In this document: one piece after another, positions 59,435-64,000 of the stretch
Layout of the letters: the number at the start of each line of letters is the position of its first letter
How positions within the stretch are numbered: position 1 is the stretch's first letter
Translations under genes and position numbers: made by a program
The notes under the pieces: generated by a model
Database searches by the model: none
What the model was told of the DNA's origin: nothing
What the model saw: the letters and a program-made list of their open reading frames with translations, nothing else
NCBI RefSeq assembly: GCF_933775445.1
Contig: NC_065877.1
Coordinates: 26,288,001 to 26,352,000 of the forward strand
DNA from: Argentina anserina
Taxonomy: Eukaryota; Streptophyta; Magnoliopsida; Rosales; Rosaceae
Direction: 5' to 3'
Length of the DNA: 64,000 nt

Positions 59435-59760
59435 GGTCTCGTCGATGGAGCGAGAGAGAGAGAGCCGAGGAGAGGGAAGAGAGGGACCACCGGAGGAGGG
59501 CGTCTCGGAGATGAGGAGCAGTGAAGCAGCGGGTCGATTCGGAGATGAGGAGCAGCGGCAGAGATGAGGAGCAGTGAAGCAGCAGGTCGATGAGCTCTGA
59601 GGAAGGTCTCGTCGATGGAGCGAGAGAGAGCCGAGGAAAGGGAAGAGAGGGACCACCGGAGGAGGGCGTCTCGGAGATGAGGAGCAGCGGCAGAGATGAG
59701 GAGCAGTGAAGCAGCGGGTCGATGAGCTCCGAGGAAGGTCGATGGCGACGTCGAGCAGCG
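59435..59760. repeat. ~170-bp imperfect tandem duplication in the copia leader
   Basis: GGTCTCGTCGATGGAGCGAG starts at 59435 and again at 59605, each followed by GGACCACCGGAGGAGGGCGT and GAGATGAGGAGCAG modules. A partial third copy starts near 59731. Overlapping long frames here are low-complexity artefacts. Confidence 0.8.
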
Positions 59761-59850
59761 AGCCCAAGTGCGGAGCGGCCAAGCAGAAGCAGCGGAGAGG
59801 CGTCGGAGATCGACCTGCCGGAAAAAAAGGAGAAAGAACAGAGCAGGAGG

Positions 59851-59861
59851 CTCTGATACCA
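59851..59861 (-). other. Primer-binding site of the copia element
   Basis: TGGTATCAGAG on the minus strand, the standard plant initiator-methionine tRNA complement, with no spacer from the LTR. Confidence 0.9.
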
Positions 59862-60022
59862 AGTGGTAAAATACCGATTGTTTTCCTTGAATTGATTTGC
59901 ATATACAAATTCAATGATATATATAGGCTAATTTACACTATATACTAATCTCTCAACTAATCACTCCACTACATATTGTTTCCTCCACTAATTCTTCATT
60001 CACCTACTACCATCCACTCACA
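59862..60022 (-). repeat. 5' LTR of the copia element
   Basis: 161 bp, same start and end as the 3' LTR; flanked by ATTAC at 60023-60027. Confidence 0.9.
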
Positions 60023-60034
60023 ATTACTATTTAG

Positions 60035-60183
60035 GATTCAACCGATCTGAAAATGGTAATGAGGTAATGCTCGTAGAACCTGCAGAGGACGGTCAGAGGC
60101 TGGTGGTTTCCGCCAACAGACCATCCCCCGTTCAAGTGAACTCGGGTGATAATTTTGACAAGAGTTTTGGGTTGGGAGAGTAA
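60035..60183 (+). pseudogene. Orphan terminal exon-like segment next to the copia insertion
   Basis: After the acceptor-like CTATTTAG (60034), an open frame of ~48 codons runs to TAA at 60181-60183 and includes EVMLVEPAEDGQRLVVSANR, then PSPVQVNSGDNFDKSFGLGE. It looks like the C-terminal exon of a plus-strand gene. Excising the copia element and one ATTAC places ...TTTCATTACTATTTAG directly before it, so the element sits in the pyrimidine-rich end of the presumed intron. No upstream exon was found between 53.6 and 54.6 kb, so it may be a relic. I do not recognise the protein. Confidence 0.4.
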
Positions 60184-60708
60184 ACATATACGTTCTTGTC
60201 AAGAAAACTACGTGTTAGAAGGTTTCGCATAACCATCATAGTCATACGTACATCGGCCACTGGTCAATTTTGGTACGATGTGAGAGTAACCCGTGATAAG
60301 TACTGCAAGACTGGATTCATTTGTTCTGACAAAATGACTCATTTGTTCAGAGTTCATTGAATCAATTCATTTGTTCCATGAGCTGTACATCGATTTGTCT
60401 CTACTAGACGTTCAGTCCTTGCTTATGTGACAATGCAAGCATCCAAGTTGCTTGAAGAAGAAACAGATACATCAGTTGAATGAGGATTTCATTCCAAATT
60501 TTCCAATGGGGAGATCCCTGCAAAAAGAATGTGGCAGCTGAAAACCGCTCATTGCGTAGTTAAGGATGGATTCAGCCATGGCTTTCACATACACTCCCTC
60601 CCCCGCAGACGATCACAAGTTTCATTTCCACCACGTAAATAGAATGACAACAAGTAATGCAATCTAACGATACCCCAAACACTAACGAATCAAGATACTT
60701 TCTTCACT
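60184..60708. other. Intergenic sequence
   Basis: No gene recognised between the exon-like segment and LTR copy D. Confidence 0.4.
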
Positions 60709-60713
60709 AGAAA

Positions 60714-63697
60714 TGTAACGACTCCAAAATTTCGAGCTTAAAAACTTAAATTTTAAAGTCGTTAAACACAAAATAATCTCAATGAAATCGAAATCATTTA
60801 ACGTGCACAGCTGATCATCACTGAGTTCTCAATTCAACTCAGAAAACCAATTATTACAACCCAAATTTATAATTTAACATTACATAAGATGGAAATGTAA
60901 TAATCCTCACAATCTCTCACAGAACTCACAAATAAAACCACACCAATTCTCACACACAATCCACGCTAGAAACCTCACCACAAGCAGGATACGAACAACT
61001 TCGAGTCTTCGGAGTCGTCACTCAACCTCCACTAATCAACACCTGCGGAATTATCCCCTACACCATCGAATTGGTGCACTGGGATTGTAAACACAAACCC
61101 GGTAAGCTTATAGCTCGTATGAGTAAAATGAAAATATAATTCGCATATCAATATATACGAGAAATCACAAATCAACAAATATAAATGCCCTCATGAGTCA
61201 ATGGACAGCCCATCTGGTTGTCCCAAAGAAATATGAAATGAAACGCTCATGAGAAATTAAGTAACCCTTCTGATTACCCAAATGCATTTATAATACGGGT
61301 ACCAAGAACGCTGGTACACATCTGTTACCCCTCTCGTAATACACCGCCGATATTGGATAGCCACCCGCTACCCAACATCCAAAACAATCTGAGTACCCAT
61401 GAGCAGATAACCACCTGTTACCTCGCATGCAGTACTACGGCAGACAGACTAGAGCTCTAACTATATCGTAACTTTCGCTCGGCCAAAGGCTAGGTTTCGA
61501 CTTGCCAAACACGTACAATAATCTCACATCATATTGTACCAAACATCAGGTCCGAAGACAAATCACATTTTAACAATCTCAATGTTAAAATCACGTACAA
61601 TAATCTCACATCATATTGTACAAATCAAAATCACATGCTCGATATATCTTGTCATCAAAATGACATTATCACAATAAAATCATAACAGTATATTATATAG
61701 CAAAATATATATATATATATGTATTTATTTACCATTTATACAATACATATATATAATCCACTATATCATATACATGTCATAATTTATAAACACGTCCGAA
61801 GACAAAACGTTTAACAAATCCCATATTAAATCACATGCTCGTCATCGAAGTGACCTATTTCAAATGACTTCATAACAGTATATATTATAGCAAACCATAT
61901 ATATATATACTTATTACCATTTATACAATATATAGATAATCCACTATATTATATACATGTCGTATTTCGATATTTAAAACTCTTGCAAAAATCTTGGAAT
62001 CACCGCAAGGGTAGATTCGTAAATATGTGAGATTTTACTCACCTTATCGACTCGAGCGTAATCCCACAATTTCCGAAGAAAATTTCTTTCCTTGTTTTAT
62101 AGATCACCTTGAAAAAATAAGAAAAGAATTTAGAAACGTTTCGTAAACCTTTAAATGCCGAAACAGTAATAATCGGTTACTGTTCAGCAATTTTCAGTTT
62201 TACGAATTTACTGTTCACCGTCACTATTCAGTGCACTGTTCACTGTTACTACTCACGGTTACTGTTACTGTTCACGATTACTATTCACGATTACTGTTAC
62301 TGTTCACGATTACTATTTAAAGTACTATTCACGTATTAATGTACAAATACATAACCAATACGTATCGTTGTACGAGTACATACTGTTTACATATTTCTGT
62401 ACGTATAATTACTATTCAAATGTACGTACTGTCTCAGTAATTAATAATTGCCGTATTACCCTTCCAAAATTACTTTTTACCTTTACTAAAAGTAATTTAA
62501 ATTTATATTTACCGAATGTAAATAAAATTTACATTTACCGTATGTAATTCACCTTTTTACACTTACCGTATGTAAAAATAAATTACAAAATTACCCTTCT
62601 CGGAATCACTGTTCACGTCGCCGCACGTGGCGGCGCGTGGGGTGCACGCGCCACCTCCGGCAGGCCGCGCGTGGCGCTCACGCACCACTCACTGTGGCAG
62701 CGCGTGGGGCCCACGCGCCGACACCCACCAAGGCGCGTATGACGCCACCGCCACCCCAAAACCATCCTCCTTTCTTCCTCCGCCCTTCCCACGGCCCTAG
62801 GCCACCCCTACACTACCTCACCCTCTCACACGCGCCGCCTAAGGCAGCGGTGCTCAACCCTCGCCACCTACACCTCCAATTCTCCTCAATCCTTCTCCAA
62901 TCGATCCAGAAATCTCCCAAATCAATCACAAACCACAATTCAATTACATCAATTTTTACCTAATTCGAACGATGGAAGCTCGATTTATCGTCGGTGATGC
63001 GTGAGAAGCCGGCGACGTCGATTCGAGCAGCGGTGAGCTTGAGGGTTGCTGCGGAGGTCACGCGGTGCTCCAGGGACCGGCTGTGAGGAACGCGACGGCT
63101 TGGAGGCGGAGGTCGCGACGAGATGTAGAAGGCTCGGAGAGAGAGGGGAGACTCTCGGCTGCGAAACAGGGCGGCGCGAGCTCAGGGTTTGGTGCGGAGG
63201 GCCTCGTGATGCCGTAGGGAGCGGCGGTGCACGACACGGAGGCCCAGGGAGGCAGATCGCACGAAGGCAATTTTCTGAGGAGAGGGAGAGAGTTTTCGGG
63301 GAGAGAGAAAGAGGGAGGGAGGCGGAGAGAAGAGAGAGAATGGGTTTTCCTGAAATGGAAACCCTAATCACTAAAACATCCTATTTATACTCGTTTCTAA
63401 AATCGGAAACTAACTTCCGACGTTAATAACTTCCACGTCCGACGTCCGATTAGAACGCGTCACATACTCACGAACTCGTATCGACGAGCTCCACAACTTT
63501 CGTGAAGAAAGTTTTCGCAACCGAGCGACGAAATAAAAGTCGATAAATTCGTTCAGAAACGTAACGTTTTTCTTATTAAACGTTTCCGTTTCCGTTCCGT
63601 AAAGTTGCAAACAATCAAATTCATTTTAATTGAATTTCATAACTTTATAGAATTCAAATCAAATCAAATATTGTTTTGAAAATTTAGGGTTATTACA
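60714..63697 (-). mobile_element. Solo LTR of the long-LTR family (copy D, sense strand -), 2.98 kb
   Basis: It begins TGTAACGACTCC and ends AGGGTTATTACA, with a perfect target duplication AGAAA (60709-60713 and 63698-63702). It is the longest copy. Landmarks: CACTGGGATTGTAAACAC (~61075), CTCATGAG iterations, a duplicated segment with ACATGTC...TATATA (61680-61960), an ACTGTTCAC tract (~62170-62340), the GCGGCGCGTGGGG block shared with copy B (62620-62720) and a TATA box (~63385). The 108-128-aa frames in its GC-rich block are not conserved as proteins between copies and are not annotated as genes. No internal retrotransposon domain is adjacent, so it is a solo LTR. Confidence 0.88.
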
Positions 63698-63702
63698 AGA
63701 AA

Positions 63703-64000
63703 GGTCTTATGATTCTACATCGGACATACTTAAAGAAATCAGTATTCACGGAACAATTGCATTTGATGATATTTGACACAATGCTAGCAGCATTGCTTAG
63801 TAATTCGACATTCGATCACAATCCCAGAAGAGCTCCCCATGAAAAGACAAAAAAAAAATTTGTTTTTTTAGAGGAAAAAAGACAAATCTTTTCGTCACTA
63901 ATAGGTAGACAGTAGAGTTCTGATGATATCTGACAATGTCTGGTTGCCAGAACCAATGTGAGCAAGGTCAGTGCCTGTAATTCCAATGGGAACCAAAAAA
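63703..64000. other. Window edge, no gene recognised
   Basis: About 300 bp of AT-rich sequence. The 68-aa frame from 63709 has no recognisable domain. Confidence 0.4.

Larger units (their letters stand above)
54630..60022 (-). mobile_element. Complete Ty1/copia retrotransposon, 5.39 kb, recently inserted but mutated
   Basis: Two 161-bp LTRs (54630-54790 and 59862-60022) flank a gag-pol region on the minus strand. Target duplication: ATTAC on both sides (54625-54629 and 60023-60027). Primer-binding site TGGTATCAGAG (59851-59861), complementary to initiator Met tRNA, directly abuts the 5' LTR, and a purine tract abuts the 3' LTR. Order protease, integrase, reverse transcriptase, RNase H identifies Ty1/copia. 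I see three differences between the LTRs (~1.9%), so insertion is young on an evolutionary scale. The LTR ends in CT rather than CA. Coding lesions are described under the gag-pol entry. Confidence 0.95.

Noticed and set aside
59200..59914. Two overlapping ~220-aa frames at the 5' end of the copia element
   Set aside because: They cover the repeated leader, primer site and LTR; composition is Ser/Pro/Arg repeats with no domain. They are frame shadows of repeats.
62985..63426. 126-128-aa open frames in LTR copy D
   Set aside because: Same reason: GC-rich LTR block with overlapping open frames on both strands and no domain.
1..64000. tRNA, rRNA and small nucleolar RNA genes
   Set aside because: Scanning by eye gave no convincing cloverleaf or conserved RNA boxes; a covariance-model search would be needed to exclude them fully.

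Overview
The window is plant nuclear DNA: GT-AG introns, AT-rich intergenic sequence, an R2R3-MYB factor, IQD and IQM calmodulin-binding proteins, a Ty1/copia element and hAT relics. Two F-box genes resemble the S-locus F-box (SFB/SLF-like) family of Rosaceae, so I infer a rosaceous species; the species cannot be named from sequence alone.

Layout. 0-0.3 kb: 5' end of an unrecognised minus-strand gene. 0.6-1.1 kb: non-autonomous hAT element with a perfect 8-bp target duplication. 3.9-7.8 kb: ten-exon SurE-like 5'-nucleotidase/phosphatase gene (373 aa). 8.9-22.4 kb: F-box cluster with two intact minus-strand SFB-like genes, one intact plus-strand F-box gene and two broken copies, mixed with a partial LTR and a hAT transposase relic. 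23.2-26.9 kb: complex tandem repeats, a solo LTR and a 97-bp duplication. 27.9-29.8 kb: organellar (probably mitochondrial) ribosomal protein bL34. 30.8-32.2 kb: R2R3-MYB gene (MYB26-like) with a 2.45-kb solo LTR just upstream of its TATA box. 36.0-39.2 kb: a nodulin-like transporter fragment and a DYRK-type kinase fragment, tail to tail, between inverted GGCTGYGTTTGGTA ends. 41.9-45.1 kb: IQD gene (430 aa). 45.9-49.9 kb: NOG2-like nucleolar GTPase pseudogene split by another solo LTR. 50.7-53.3 kb: IQM gene (499 aa). 54.6-60.0 kb: complete but mutated Ty1/copia element. 60.7-63.7 kb: another solo LTR.

The main theme is remodelling by transposons. One long-LTR family has five copies (four nearly full-length solo LTRs and one truncated), three with perfect 5-bp target duplications, all beginning TGTAAT-like and ending GTGACA-like in the sense orientation. 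One copy cuts a coding exon and another became the upstream region of the MYB gene. The genes show no operon-like cooperation; the only functional grouping is the F-box cluster. No S-RNase, tRNA, rRNA or CRISPR was found. Exon boundaries were read by eye from splice signals, family similarity and phase; each intact multi-exon model sums to a multiple of three.
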